Assembly: GCF_932526225.1 (NCBI RefSeq)
Contig: NC_064041.1
Location: 15,284,951 to 15,348,950 of the forward strand
Reading direction: 5' to 3'
DNA length: 64,000 nt
Origin: Nematostella vectensis
Lineage: Eukaryota; Cnidaria; Anthozoa; Actiniaria; Edwardsiidae
A model generated the notes under the pieces. That model was not told the DNA's origin. It saw nothing but the letters and a program-made list of their open reading frames with translations, and searched no databases. The translations under genes and the position numbers were made by a program. The first letter of the stretch is position 1. Every line of letters begins with the position of its first letter. Of this stretch, positions 46,739 through 59,398 are shown piece after piece.

Positions 46739-49548
46739 CTGCAAGCAGGTTTTTCCCTTCCTACAGAAGAACTGCGGGCTCACGAAGGAAAAATTCACAC
46801 ACAAAAAACTTGTGCAATAATAATCATTTGAAGTTCTTTGTCAGGAATAAAACAATAGAGTGTCGTTTGCAGGATTAGTTACAGCTCAAGACGCACCCAA
46901 AAAGGCGAGAAGAAATGACGTCTTCTATTGTAATGGTGTTACATTCACAAACGAGCATTACTCATTGTTTTTATGCGAAAACAAGAACTAGGCGCATTAG
47001 GACTCGACTCTTTATGCCCTAGAAATACTCAAAGTCCAAGTACAGGCGTTACTGAAAGGGTTTATTATTTAGATCATCCAGAACGTGCAAATTTGAGTGA
47101 GATTTCCACGGCATTGGGGGTGGACTTTTGGTGTTTTGACCAAAGAAGAACACGAACTGCAAACGAGGTATAATTCATTATGTAAAGACTCCGAGAATAA
47201 CGGTCGGCCGTTTCAAGTCTACTTTAATGATTGTGAATATTTTTTTTCACGTTTCAATGGTTTGCATTTTTAAAAGACCGTGTAACAATTAAGATTAGTT
47301 TCGTTTACTCAACATTATTTTCATGTTGATGGTTATAACTTTGGAATGTTAAAGATTATTGGAACATTCCTACCTCCTATACGTTCTATGATTTTATACC
47401 CCACAGAAATAGATAAATGCGCTTTTATCATCAATGAGTGCATTACTGTTTCCTGGTAACTATAAAAAGCACTAAAAAGTACAACTTGAAAAAAAAAATA
47501 GAAGAACATTTCGTGTAGCTTCTTTTTGGTATGCTTTAAAAAAATCTCCCAGAAGCTCAAAAAAGTGGTTTGCTTTTTCTATCCTTGCAATCTCTGATGA
47601 CAGTGTTTAACAAGCAGTTCGGTGTAATGTCTTTTTGAAGTCCTCAAGTAAGCCCACCCTCTGGCGAATATATTTATGCATTTATAGGCTGCGCATTTTA
47701 TACCGACTTTTATTCAAATAAATCACAATAACTATTTTATCCACCAAGTCAGAAGTCACAACATTAAAATGTCGGTCATAATCGCAGAACTCTTAAGGGT
47801 AAAAAAAAAACTTTGAATTTGTAATAAACTTGTTTGTCATCAATTATTTAGAGTCAGAATTCTAAATTGAATATAATGCTGTAAAATACAAGCTTTCAAT
47901 ACAAATGTCGGAAGGTATTTCAAAAGAAAAAGGAAATGTCAAAAAATATTGCTGGAACTTGGCCGTCCATGTTCCATAGCGTTTCTACCCCATACTAACT
48001 CTGACACAATTATTATCTTTAGTTTTTTTATGGATTTCGGTATATATTCATATAATAATGCATGTATAATAATAACACAAACTAACTATAAAAATATACT
48101 TTGCGGCTGGTGTTTTTTAAGGCATTAAAATGCCTAAGATTTTCAAAACGCTAGGACTTCTGATATAAGCAGTAGTTATCACTTATCGTGAAATCAATAA
48201 AGAAGAGTTTTCTCGGTTTGCTTTTTCACGATGATTTTTCTGTAGCCTTTCAAATCAATTGAACTTTTGTACAAAAGAAAAAAGTCGAAAGACACCTAAT
48301 TGATGACCACAATGACCGATATACATTATGTTTCTTTGTGTCAAATGCATATGTAAGTGAAGTTCTTAAGCCTTTTAACCATCTTGAAAAATTGACGCAA
48401 ACAGTTCTTAGTAGAGAACATAGACACCTGTGTTCTTATGGACAATGTATAAAACCTTTTAAAACCTTTTTTAGCCGCCCGAGTCCAGAATTTATGTTTC
48501 ATGCGTCTTTTGCCTTTTACACGTTTTTCTACAAAAACAAGCATGATGATGGACTTGTGATAGCTTTAAAGCCTAATTTTGAGATTAGAAGAAAATATCA
48601 AAACCGCCCGCCCGCATGTCCCGAGGAAGAAATCGCTACCCGAAAGAGAAGATGCAGGGTTTTTTATATTTGTGCCGAAAGAGCAAACCAGCATTTTGTA
48701 GTTGAACACAGGCTCAGGCGCGTACACAGGTGAGCCAAAAAGTGAGCCATTTCTTATTAAGGAATCTTCAAATACTATGCTTTTTCTATAAGATTCCTAT
48801 GACTGTATACCCCCTCAGCCAATCCTTGGCACGCGCCTACAGGCTAGCCTTATGCCTATTGAAGAAAGGCGATAATTTGCTGTTAGGTGACGACATTTAA
48901 AGCCGAAAAAATAATCAATAATTCCCAAGTCAAGCGGAAGATAAAAATAACGAATGTCGTGTACTTCATTAAGGTGTAGTGCGTGCTACCGGTGCATGTT
49001 AAACCCTGTTGCGTCTAGTATATTACCCAACATTTGTCCAATCATAAATGTCCATTTTACTTGGCATGAATCTTTTAGATATTCACCCAATTCGTGCGCG
49101 AAAATTAAAATGTTCTCAATCATCTACTCAAAAACAGAAGGTTTTACGACAATTTTCCATCACATCCGCTATTTTGGCAAACGCACAGGTCACCGAAATA
49201 TTTCTTTAAAAAGCTCATTAGCTTAGCTACGCTACTACATATCACATTATGCTAATTGAACAAAATTGAAAAGCATTCACACTGATTTCATATGTAAAAA
49301 CAAGCAGGGTTGATAATGGTACAACAGTGTATACTGTAGGAACTGCCGCTCAACCCAATGTACAATTTTTCTTTTCCTTTAATTCTGTTTGATTGGAATG
49401 GATCGAAACTATGGATCTGGAAAGGAAGTGAGATGTGGTTAGAAACGTTATGGCAACTTAAGATCTCTCGGAGAGCACTGAATTATAATCGCATTTCATA
49501 TCTTTAAAGTGTTTTTTTCCCCGCCGTTTCAGGTTTATCTCATTGGAA

Positions 49549-52500
49549 ATGCTTTTCTGGAACATTCTTCTCGCAGTAGTCGTTGGTTCAGAGGCCAGGG
49601 TCAGAGATTACAACAGGTTTGCTATCCACAAAAAATATACTCTTAGAGTTTAGACTCCTTTTGAGAAAATTAGTGGGAGATGTACATTTGTATTCAAATT
49701 TGTCATTAGCTTGAGGTATCACATCTGCCTTGAACCAATTCTCTTTTCTCAACGATATGTTATCCTTAGAAAAAATATGTAGGAACATGAGTAAACATTC
49801 ATAGCCACACATGAAAATCAACTCAAATTGAAAGAGCCTTGGACCCTGTGACGACAATCCGAACTCAAGGGGTGATGAAACACGATGTCAGCAGAGCTGA
49901 TGTCAATGCAAAACAACTGTTGAATGAAAACATAGCTCGAACAATGCTTAACTTGGTGCTGATTTCTAGGTAAATCTCGTCAACTCGAACCCTCCATTAT
50001 TCTGACCTCTCTCTAACTCTGAGCAGGGCCAGGGCGTGACCCCGGGGGCATGCCTCTCCCTTTCGGCGAGTCTTTCGTCGTCGTCCTAGTTGGCGTCGTT
50101 GTGTTAACACTCTGTTATTTTATTGACAGGTCAAAGCTGGAGATTACAATGACAGATACTCTAGATGAGTTATTCAAGCGACCGCGGTACGATCCGAGGT
50201 TAAGGCCTCAGTATAACGGTATGTAACACTATGTACCGCACATAGTATAACAGTATGTGACACCATATATCGCCCATAGTATAACGGTATGTTAACACCG
50301 CTCATAGTATAACGGTATGTAACACCATATACCGCCCATAGTATAACGGTATGTTATAATCGCCCATAGTATAACGGTATGTTAACACCGCCCATAGTAT
50401 AACGGTATGTTATAATCGCCCATAGTATAACGGTATGTTAACACCGCCCATAGTATAACGGTATGTTAACACCGCCCATAGTATAACGGTATGTTAACAC
50501 CGCCCATAGTATAACGGTATGTTAACACCGCCCATAGTATAACGGTATGTTATAATCGCCCATAGTATAACGGTATGTTAACACCGCCCATAGTATAACG
50601 GTATGTTAACACCGCCCATAGTATAATGGTATGTTAACACCGCCCATAGTATAACGGTATGTTAACACCGCCCATAGTATAACGGTATGTAACACCATGT
50701 ACCGACCTAAATAAAAACGGTAGTAAAACCTTGCACCGCCCATAGTATAACGGTAAGTTAACACCACCCATTAGATATATGTTAACACCACACATATATA
50801 TATATGTTATGATTATATTTTATGATATAAAATTGACAGATGGGCCTGTCCTTGTAACCACTGGCTTCTGGGTTCTATCCATTGACTCCATCAATGTGCA
50901 AGACATGGTAAGAATGATATGGTAATCGCCATCGACAGTATGTATTTACTGTATGTTTCTGGGTTCTATCCATTGACTCCATCAATGTGCAAGACATGGT
51001 AAGAATGATATGGTAATCGCCATCGACAGTATGTAAAGCATCTACAAAAGACACTAAGATACGACAGTTTATGCAAGAGACACTAAGATATGACAGTTTA
51101 TGCAAAAGACACTAAGATACGACAGTTTATGCAAAAGACACTAAGATACGACAGTTTATGCAAAAGACACTAAGATATGACAGTTTATGCAAAAGACACT
51201 AAGATATGACAGTTTATGCAAAAGACACTAAGATACGACAGTTTATGCAAAAGACACTAAGATACGACAGTTTATGCAAAAGACACTAAGATATGACAGT
51301 TTATGCAAAAGACACTGAGATATGACAGTTTATGCAAAAGACACTAAGATATGACAGTTTATGCAAAAGACACTAAGATACGACAGTTTATGCAAAAGAC
51401 ACTAAGATATGACAGTTTATGCAAAAGACACTAAGATATGACAGTTTATACAAAAGACACTAAGATATGACAGTTTATGCAAAAGACACTAAGATATGAC
51501 AGTTTATGCAAAAGACACTAAGATATGACAGTTTATGCAAAAGACACTAACATATGACAGTTTATACAAAAGACACTAAGATATGACAGTTTATACAAAA
51601 GACACTAAGATATGACAGTTTATACAAAAGACACTGAGATATGACAGTTTATGCAAAAGACACTAAGATATGACAGTATATGCAAAAGACACTAAGATAC
51701 GACAGTTTATGCAAAAGACACTAAGATACGACAGTTTATGCAAAAGACACTAAGATACGACAGTTTATGCAAAAGACACTAAGATATGACAGTTTATACA
51801 AAAGACACTAAGATATGACAGTTTATGCAAAAGACACTAAGATATGACAGTTTATGCAAAAGACACTGAGATATGACAGTTTATGCAAAAGACACTAAGA
51901 TATGACAGTATATGCAAAAGACACTAAGATTTGACAGTTTATGCAAAAGACACTAAGATACGACAGTTTATGCAAAAGGCACTAAGATACGACAGTTTAT
52001 GCAAAAGACACTAAGATACGACAGTTTATGCAAAAGACACTAAGATACGACAGTTTATGCAAAAGACACTAAGATATGACAGTGGAGGAAAAGAACACGG
52101 TGTTTTTACGGAACATCTTACTTCTTCTTGATTTCTTATGGTGTTTTAATGTATCTGAAAAACGTTCGTTTTTGCAGGCGTTTGGGATGGACATATTCCT
52201 TCGTCAGAATTGGGTGGATAACCGGTTGGATCACGGGCTTAACCAAACTCTGTCCCTTAGTAATGCTGTGATGAGCAATATCTGGCTACCCGACTCGTAC
52301 TTTAAGAACGCCAAGCAAGCAAACTTCCACGAGGTCACGTCCAAAAATCTTATGATAACCATCGGGCCGAAAGGCAAGGTTCATTACAATACCAGGTAAG
52401 CAACGAAATATATTTCGGTGTCTTTTTGGTCGACGTCATCATCATCAAGATAATTTTCATCGCGATTGTCGTCGTCATCATCATTTTCATCGTCATCGTC

Positions 52501-55500
52501 GTCGTCATCATCATCATTTTCATCGCCATTGTCGTCGTCATCATTATCATTTTCATCGTCATCATCGTCACCGTCATCATCATTATCATGGTCGTCGTCA
52601 CATCATCATTTGCATCGTCATCGTTATTTTCATCGTCGTAGTCAGCATCATTTTCATAGTCATCGTCGTCACCAAGGCTTATCACAGATGATACAAAGTA
52701 GCAACATACTTGATGATTAGTGTTCAGAGTGACCATAGTATAACCATAGTGTTACGCATATTACAGATGATACAAAGTATAGCAACATACTTGACGGTTC
52801 GTGTTTCAGAGTGACCCTGAAAGCCTCCTGTTCCATGGATCTACGGCTGTACCCTTTCGACATCCAGCACTGCCCACTGATCATGGAGAGTTGTGAGTAG
52901 CCTTGCGCGCAACCAGAATTTAATAAGAGGGTTATGGTGGTGGTGGTGGTGGTGGTGGTGGGGGGGGGGGGGGGGGGGGGGGCAAGGGAGCGCACGAGTA
53001 AGGATTTAGATAAAGTAATATGTTCAGCACCAAGGCTATTATCACACATAGGCAAGGCTATTATCACACGTGCGCGAGGCGGCGTCTTCTTGCCGGCTTC
53101 GTGTATCTAAATCACCGTAATATCACATAGGCACGTTCCGAGTTTTAACCCTTTATCGGACTTGTGAGTAGATCCAGAAGGGGACTTGTGAGTAGATCCA
53201 AAAATGGACTTGTGAGTAGATCCAAAAGGCCTAGATGGGGAAGATGCGTCCGAGGGCCAGGTACAGGGGCATGACACAAAACATTCACGTGTTCGCACAC
53301 GACAAGAGCGTGTCTCTTAGTGTGATCTAAGAAGCTCCATGGAGTCCACGATCTCGATGTCACTCTATCTCTTCAATAAGCCGCCCTCGAGTTCTCCTTT
53401 CCTTAAAGCCTTCTCCCTTACTGGGGAGTATCAAACATTCAACGAAATACGTTTCCAAGTTTATCGGTGGCTCTTTAGAACAGACTAGCTTGTACTCCAG
53501 ATGTTATCTTGTTATGGTGAGTATAGAAACAAGAGTTTATAGCGTCAGCCAGCGCATACCCCCCCTTGGCAAATCCAGGGTGAGTGCTTTAAATGTTTTC
53601 TTCCTCTGAGTAAAAAACGTAATAAAGCCGTTAAGTACCCCATGATACTCAATGATACTCTATGACTCCACAGACGGCTATAGCGTCGAGCACATAATGT
53701 ATAAGTGGGAGAAGGGGGAGGGGGACGGGATGTCATTTGTCCCGAGGGACGTCAAGCTTCTACCGCAGTTCAACCTGACGAAGCTCGAGCTTTCCTCGAG
53801 AAACACACAGTATGTGATAGGTAAGAACTTCTTAGAAACACACAGTATGTGATAGGTGAGAACTTTCTCAAAAACACACAGTATGTAATAGGTAAGAACT
53901 TTCTCAGAAACACACAGTATATAATAGGTAAGAACTTTCTTAAAAACACACAGTATGTAATATGTAAGAGCTTCCTTAGAAACACACAGTATGTTATAGG
54001 TGAGAGCTTTCTTAGAAACACACAGTATGTAATAGGTAAGAACTTTCTTAGAAACACACAGTATGTAATAGGTAAGACTTTTCTCCGAAACACACAGTAT
54101 GTAATATGTGAGGGCTTTTTTAGAAACACACAGTATGTAATAGGTGAGAGCTTTCTTAGAAACAAACAGTATGTAATAGGTAAGAACTTTCTTAGAAACA
54201 CACAGTGTGTAATTAAGAACTTTCTTAGAAACAGAGAGTATGTAATATGTAAGAACTTTCTCAGAAACACACAGTATGTGATAGGTAAGAACTTTCTTAG
54301 AAACATACAGTATGTAATATGTAAGAACTTTCTAAGAAACACACAGTATGTAATAGGTAAGAACTTCTTAGAAACACACAGTATTAAATAGGTAAGAACT
54401 TTCTTAGAAACATACAGTATGTAATAGGTAAGAACTTTCTCAGAAACACATAGTATGTAATATGTAAGAAATTTTCTAAGAAACTCGCAGTATCTAATAG
54501 GTAGGCACTTTCCTAGAAACACACAGTATGTATTAGGTATATTACACATACCGTGTGTAATAGGTAAGAACTTCTTAGAAACACACAGAATGTAAAAGGT
54601 TAGAACTTCTTAGAAACACACAGAATGTAATAGGTAAGCACTTTCTTACAAACACACCGTGTGTAATAGGTAAGAACTTCTTAGCAACACACAGAATGTA
54701 ATAGGTAAGAACTTTTTAACAAACACACAGAATTTAATAGGTAAGAGTTTTTCTAGAAACACAGTATGTGATAATTAAGAACTCAGAAAACTCGCTTGCT
54801 ATATTTCTTAAAATTTCATCCCTTTGTTAAAATGTAAAAAGTATTTATAACAAAATGTCACTGATTTGCTGAAAAAGGCCCTATTATATCCTGTTCGCTG
54901 CCTTTTGCAGGTAACTGGTCTGGCGTGATGGCTACCTTCACGTTCGAGCGCACCTACAGCTTCTACGTCATCCATATCTACGGACCGAGCGCTCTTATTG
55001 TACTAATCTCTTGGATATCATTCCTGCTACCACGTGACCAATCCCCAGCTCGCGTGACACTGGGCGTCACGTCGGTACTCACGGAAGTCACGATATTGAC
55101 GATGTCGAATAACGCAATGCCCAAGGTAGTGTAACGCAATTCCTTAGGTAACATAACGGAATAAGCAATACCAAATATCATACCAAATAATAAGTATGCC
55201 AAGTGTATTGCTTTTTTTTAGAGTAACGTAAGAAAGATATATATTGCTCACGTGTTCTCCACCACCATTCATTTAAAATTGGGGTGTAGCTTTTTTTTTC
55301 AATCAGACAATGGTTATTATTATGGGGTTGACTGAATAATATAACTAGTACTCTCTGTATTATGCTGGTTCGTATCAAAATGCTAGTCATTTTACTCAAT
55401 TGCTTTCTCATGCTTATTACTCTACAGGTGAACTATGTCAAGGCCGTCGATAAATACCTGATTGCGTGTTTTCTGTTTGTGTTCGCGTCTCTCATGGAGT

Positions 55501-56240
55501 ACTCGCTCATCCTCGTGTTAGCGAACAGGACAATGAGACGGGAAAAACAAAAACGGGCCGCCAAGCGTCTAGCTATGGAAAAGGTAAGACATCTAGGAAA
55601 CAACCAGCAGCCTTTGTAATCATTATGTTCATTGGTATAACCATCATCATCATCACCATAATCATCATCAAAGGTGAGGCATTTAGGAAACAATCGGCCT
55701 CTATCATCATCCTATCCTCTGTTATCATCATCATCATAATCATGACGAGTGAAAGCATCATTCATCCTCAAATTGGCTGAAGGGAGGGATCGAGGACTAA
55801 ACAAATATCTCGAGCTGCAAACAGTTCATTATTTATAAAGGGAATAAGGCTGGGTATGGTATTATTCAAATTAGCATTTCTTTACTTCGATTTTCAATAT
55901 TTTTCTTGAGCTAAAGCCCATCTTTTCACAGGAAAACTGCAGCGAACACGATCCAGAAAACAGCAAACTGCTCCTGTCTCCTAACATACGATGCGCCTGT
56001 CATCGGCGCTCTCCATCTTCTAGCCTCCGGAACGCTAACGGCAACGCCCACCAACCCAACTTTGCCCTCAATGTAACTCACAGAGACAGCCTTCTTGTCA
56101 GCATTAGGGATATACTATACAGAGACGAGACGATACTCGCCGTGGATGAGTACTCGAGGAAGCTTTTCCCGTTGGCTTTTTTCGCGTTTAATGTGTACTA
56201 TTGGGTATTGGTGTTCTGGTTTTCACACCTACTCCTGTAG
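49549..56240 (+). CDS. Cys-loop (glycine/GABA-A-type) ligand-gated chloride channel subunit
   Basis: Nine exons: 49549-49616, 50130-50218, 50840-50907, 52178-52395, 52810-52892, 53674-53820, 54911-55125, 55428-55583, 55932-56240. Phases join, giving 450 residues. A signal peptide (MLFWNILLAVVVGSEA) is followed by the agonist-binding domain: LDELFKRPRYDPRLRPQYN, DIFLRQNWVD, IWLPDSYFKNAK, FHEVTSKN. The Cys-loop is C155 to C169 with 13 residues between. TM1 is about 242-264. TM2 is about 272-291 and is preceded by Pro-Ala-Arg, the usual mark of anion selectivity. TM3 is about 306-325. A basic M3-M4 loop precedes TM4, ending HLLL. The second cysteine pair of glycine receptors is absent, so it is closer in that respect to GABA-A subunits. 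Glu283 lies inside TM2. It works as a pentamer in the plasma membrane; the ligand is unknown. Confidence 0.92.
50211..50760 (+). repeat. 28-bp array made of copies of the channel exon 2 donor
   Basis: The exon ends GTATAACG and the intron begins GTATGT. The same GTATAACG-GTATGT junction recurs about 17 times in units of 28 bases containing ACACCGCCCATA. Some units have TATAATCG in place of AACACCG. Confidence 0.9.
50866..51034 (+). repeat. Duplicated 3' half of channel exon 3 with its donor
   Basis: Bases 50866-50943 (end of exon 3 plus start of intron) are repeated at 50957-51034. The second copy includes 42 coding bases and the donor GTAAGA at 50999, but has no acceptor before it. Confidence 0.92.
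51045..52083. repeat. 29-bp minisatellite in channel intron 3, about 36 units
   Basis: The unit is GACAGTTTATGCAAAAGACAC plus TAAGATAT, with C/T and G/A variants at a few positions. It occupies most of intron 3, ending about 95 bases before exon 4. Confidence 0.95.
52436..52680. repeat. ATC/GTC trinucleotide repeat tract
   Basis: Mixed CATCAT, CGTCGT and TTTCATCG words fill intron 4. Long serine or isoleucine frames here are repeat artefacts. A similar shorter tract is at 55620-55745 in intron 8. Confidence 0.85.
52935..52982. repeat. GGT repeat followed by a poly-G run
   Basis: TGGTGG units pass into a G run of over 20 bases in channel intron 5. Confidence 0.9.
52983..53673. other. Remainder of channel intron 5
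   Basis: Contains three copies of GACTTGTGAGTAGATCCA near 53158-53225. No coding sequence was recognised. Confidence 0.5.
53796..54787 (+). repeat. 36-bp array made of copies of the channel exon 6 donor
   Basis: Exon 6 ends AGAAACACACAGTATGTGATAG followed by GTAAGAAC in the intron. This junction recurs about 25 times in units of 36 bases (first unit 35). The plus frame is open through much of the array because 36 is a multiple of three, but the 35-base first unit puts a TGA before it. Use of any downstream copy of the donor would therefore truncate the protein. Confidence 0.92.
55126..55427. other. Channel intron 7
   Basis: No internal structure was recognised. Confidence 0.5.
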
Positions 56241-56980
56241 GGTTATTCGGGAGGGCGTTAGACCCTGAGGCTTAGACGCGAAGAAGGATCTTCTGATCAG
56301 CGCAAAGCAGCAGTAACCATAGAAAGATGATACAGTTGGATCTTAGTGCATATTTTGATGTAAGAGAGAAGCACTGAGGCTTTAGACGCTGAGGTTTAGA
56401 CGCGAAGAAGCTCAAATGATCAGCGGGAAGCATCAGCGGCTATATCTAAAGTGAGATCTTTATATTTGCTGATCAGGCGCGCTTGGCTGATGTAAACATA
56501 AACCAGCTAGCGAATATAGAAGGGCGATACAGTAAGATCTTTAAATTCTGAAAAGCGAGCTAAACAAGATAGAAAAGGTATCGTGACACAAGATGCTTGT
56601 CTGAACCTTGACGCCAAAAAAAGTGGGAACATGCGATATGACGCTACGGGCCCACGCAATAAAACTAACAAAAACTAGCTAAACTAGCACTAAAGCTCGC
56701 AAAAACAAGTGGAAAAGCGACTATAAATGGCGCTGCCTCCAAAAAGTAGGAGCGCCTTGATCTGTTTAATATATTGGGAGCTCATCTAACACAAAAGCGG
56801 GCCCGAACCAAAGTCAACTAATTCTCAAAAATTTTCAACAGACGTGAAAGACTACCAGAATGACAGTGAATTGGGCAATGTCATGAATGATACGTGGCCA
56901 TGGTTTGCTCAATGAACCGTTAGAGAAGAGTCCAATGCTGGCCTAACGAATCCCAAAATTACTGTGAAGTTCAATATTCT

Positions 56981-57192
56981 GCGAACTCTCGTCAACTTCC
57001 AACTAAACCGCTTTCTGGTTTCCGTCATTCAAACTAACGGAATTATACAATGGGGCTTCTTGATTGGTCAGCGCCTTGCGGAGAGGTGGCGTGATTTGAA
57101 ACCATTTCAGTGCTGGCCAATGGAAAGACTTCAAGGATTTGAATGACGGAAGCCAGAGATTTAGCAGTTGGAAATTGTCAACGAGAGTTCGC
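56981..57192. repeat. Foldback element, about 54-bp arms
   Basis: The left arm starts GCGAACTCTCGT and ends CCGTCATTCAAA. The right arm starts TTTGAATGACGG and ends ACGAGAGTTCGC. About 100 unique bases lie between. Layout of a MITE. Confidence 0.8.
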
Positions 57193-58549
57193 ATTGAAAA
57201 CTGCAGAAGAGTTTGATGAGTTTCTGGTACAACCTTCATATTATCCACCACTTTTCAAGCTTATTTTCTTATACCCCCACTTCTTTTGAATTAACTTGCA
57301 TCCGTCAGTGACGACCACTCCTTTTATTTCCTCCCGTGTCTGCATTTACACCAGGTAGCCCGATCTTGTCTATTCCTTCATTTGAGTTTTCTGCGCAGAG
57401 CATGGACAGTGACATGGGCAGTGGAGATAATATAAATGTGTGTAAAACGAATGTTGTACCTGAAACTTTGTATAATAATTTTTTTATCGATTTCATTATT
57501 ATGTACGCAGTTTTAAGGTCATGTTTTTATGAAGAAGTATTTAACTGTAATGTTTTCAGCCAAAAGCATTTCTTCAGATGATGCATCACAATTAATTGCT
57601 TGGTGGACAAATGCTACTCTCTGTCGTTGACAGAGCCAGGACCACATTTATAATTTTTTAACCACCACCCACTGTAATTACTATCAACCCAAGCTTTCCT
57701 ATAGTCCTGGAATCCTCTAGGTCAAATTACAATGAAGCCAAGAAGGGGAGAGGGAAACGGAGTCCAGCACTTAACACAGACAAACTATTTGACTGGAGGC
57801 GGATCCAACAGTGCTTTTCGTTTGGCAGTTTCTTTAGTGACATTTAAATGGAGTCTCCCAAGTCGTTCCTGGATAAAAACATAGCATAAGAAGATGGGAA
57901 AAGCAAGCATTACTCACCTGGAGGATTTTATATGCGCAGCGTTCGGTAGCCAGGATTTTGAGCGGGGTGGGGCAGGGCGGGGGAAGGGTGGTTTCGCTGA
58001 CCCATTTAGCACCCTATTTTCTCTTAGGTAGCACGTCCTAGCTCACAGTGGTACTCAATTTTTCTTCATCAGAGCGGACCCGAACCCCCAACCCCCCTTG
58101 GCTACGGACCTGCACAGCATTCGCAGGGCTCTTGGATATTAGTCTCATTGGGGACATATTTTGTGGGGTTCAACTTTTCACCCATTTTTTTTAGTTTTTG
58201 GAATTTCTAATCCTGGGTTGGGTATATTTTGGTTGGTAAGTTTCTACCTTTGGTATTTTTGAGGGTATAAAATTCTGGGCTCTTAGCCGAGTACTCAAGA
58301 CCCTTAGGTGCATGAGATGTATGCCTTACCTGCGCATTTTGTAGGATGTTATTCACTAGCATAATTTTCCTCCTCGAGTTCATCAATTTCTTGACATAGA
58401 CGTCTAGATCTACAGGTATATCTTGTAGCTCTGAAAGCCTGTGTAACTCTAAAAGAAAAGTTTGGAGATTACTCTAATTTTAAAAAGCAGGCATCAGCCA
58501 TATAAAGCTGCCTATTTTGTGAGAATGCTGTGGAAGTCATCCCTATTTT

Positions 58550-58787
58550 CCAGGCCCGTACCCAGGGGCCCCACAACGGCCGAAAGCCCACTTTCGGTTC
58601 TCAAACAGACGTGCTGTTTGTAGAATGCAAAGACAAAAAAAAAAAAAAATCCCTTTTTGTCCTTTCGGGGATGGTCAGGTTGTTATCAGAGAACTCACCC
58701 CCCCCCCCCCCCTCCACACCCCAGAAAAATTAGGTCCACTTTTTCGGATCTCGCACCCCCCTAAGAAAATCCTGGGTACGGGCCTGG
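58550..58787. mobile_element. MITE with 17-bp terminal inverted repeats
   Basis: CCAGGCCCGTACCCAGG at the left and its exact complement at the right enclose about 200 bases that include a poly-C run. No target duplication is evident. Confidence 0.65.
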
Positions 58788-59398
58788 TTTATTGATAAAG
58801 CGGCATAAAAGTTATCTCAAAACAGAAAACAAGAAAGGATGCCGTTCAAAATAAGAGAGTTTCGAATTACTCATCGCCACAATAAATAATAAATAAATAA
58901 ACACTTTTTAAAATAGGTCTCACAGGGATGTGAATATATTATCGCAATACAACTGACAAATGGTTTACTTAGACTCTTGTCGCGTGGAAACTTGAATCTA
59001 AAAATAATATCAATAATGTATAAACTAGGTACATTCGCAATTTTGAAATACGTGTCTAATTATTTTTGTGAAGTAACAAGGTCTTAGCAATGTACGTAAT
59101 AATTTTTCGTCAATGCTTCTTTTTTAGAGCGACAGCTGTTTAGTTGTTTTTGAGCGACCGATCAGAATTTGACAGTTTTGTCATATTGTCATAAGGCAAG
59201 ATGTTTAAAATATTAAAAAAAGACATAATGAATTGAACTTTCTGGAGTTATAAAGGCAAAGAAAGATTTAATTGCTTTGTGGTCTATCTGTTTGGTTTAC
59301 ATAGAAATAAAACTTTCATGTTTTAACCTTTGTTAAAGGCAACATCTTAAAAAATTGTCTGGTTTGTTGTTCTGAAAATGATGCACTTTTATACTATT

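Larger units (their letters stand above)
44933..49548. other. Long region without a recognised gene
   Basis: Contains a perfect hairpin (45266-45311), a poly-C run (45700), a CAGAA pentamer run followed by a T-rich stretch (46028-46055) that looks like a retroelement tail, and an inverted repeat around poly-C/CA (46580-46738). An open frame at 48338-48733 (131 codons) has no recognisable domain. The 5' part of the channel gene's transcript may start in this region. Confidence 0.4.
56241..59398. other. Gene-free region after the channel gene
   Basis: AATAAA at 56658-56663 is a possible polyadenylation signal of the channel gene. A short direct repeat containing TTAGACGCGAAGAAG lies at 56270-56420. 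Two inverted-repeat elements follow (56981-57192 and 58550-58787). No other gene was recognised. Confidence 0.45.

Noticed and set aside
46973-47173. 66-codon open frame
   Set aside because: Short, no family resemblance and no supporting signals.
48338-48733. 131-codon open frame as a possible gene
   Set aside because: No recognisable domain, no splice context, and surrounding sequence is AT-rich non-coding; not enough to call.
52436-52680. Serine-, isoleucine- or methionine-rich frames
   Set aside because: Trinucleotide repeat in an intron, open in several frames on both strands.
53770-54549. 259-codon minus-strand frame rich in CVFLRKFLPITY
   Set aside because: It is the complement of the 36-bp junction array; repeat periodicity explains the open frame.
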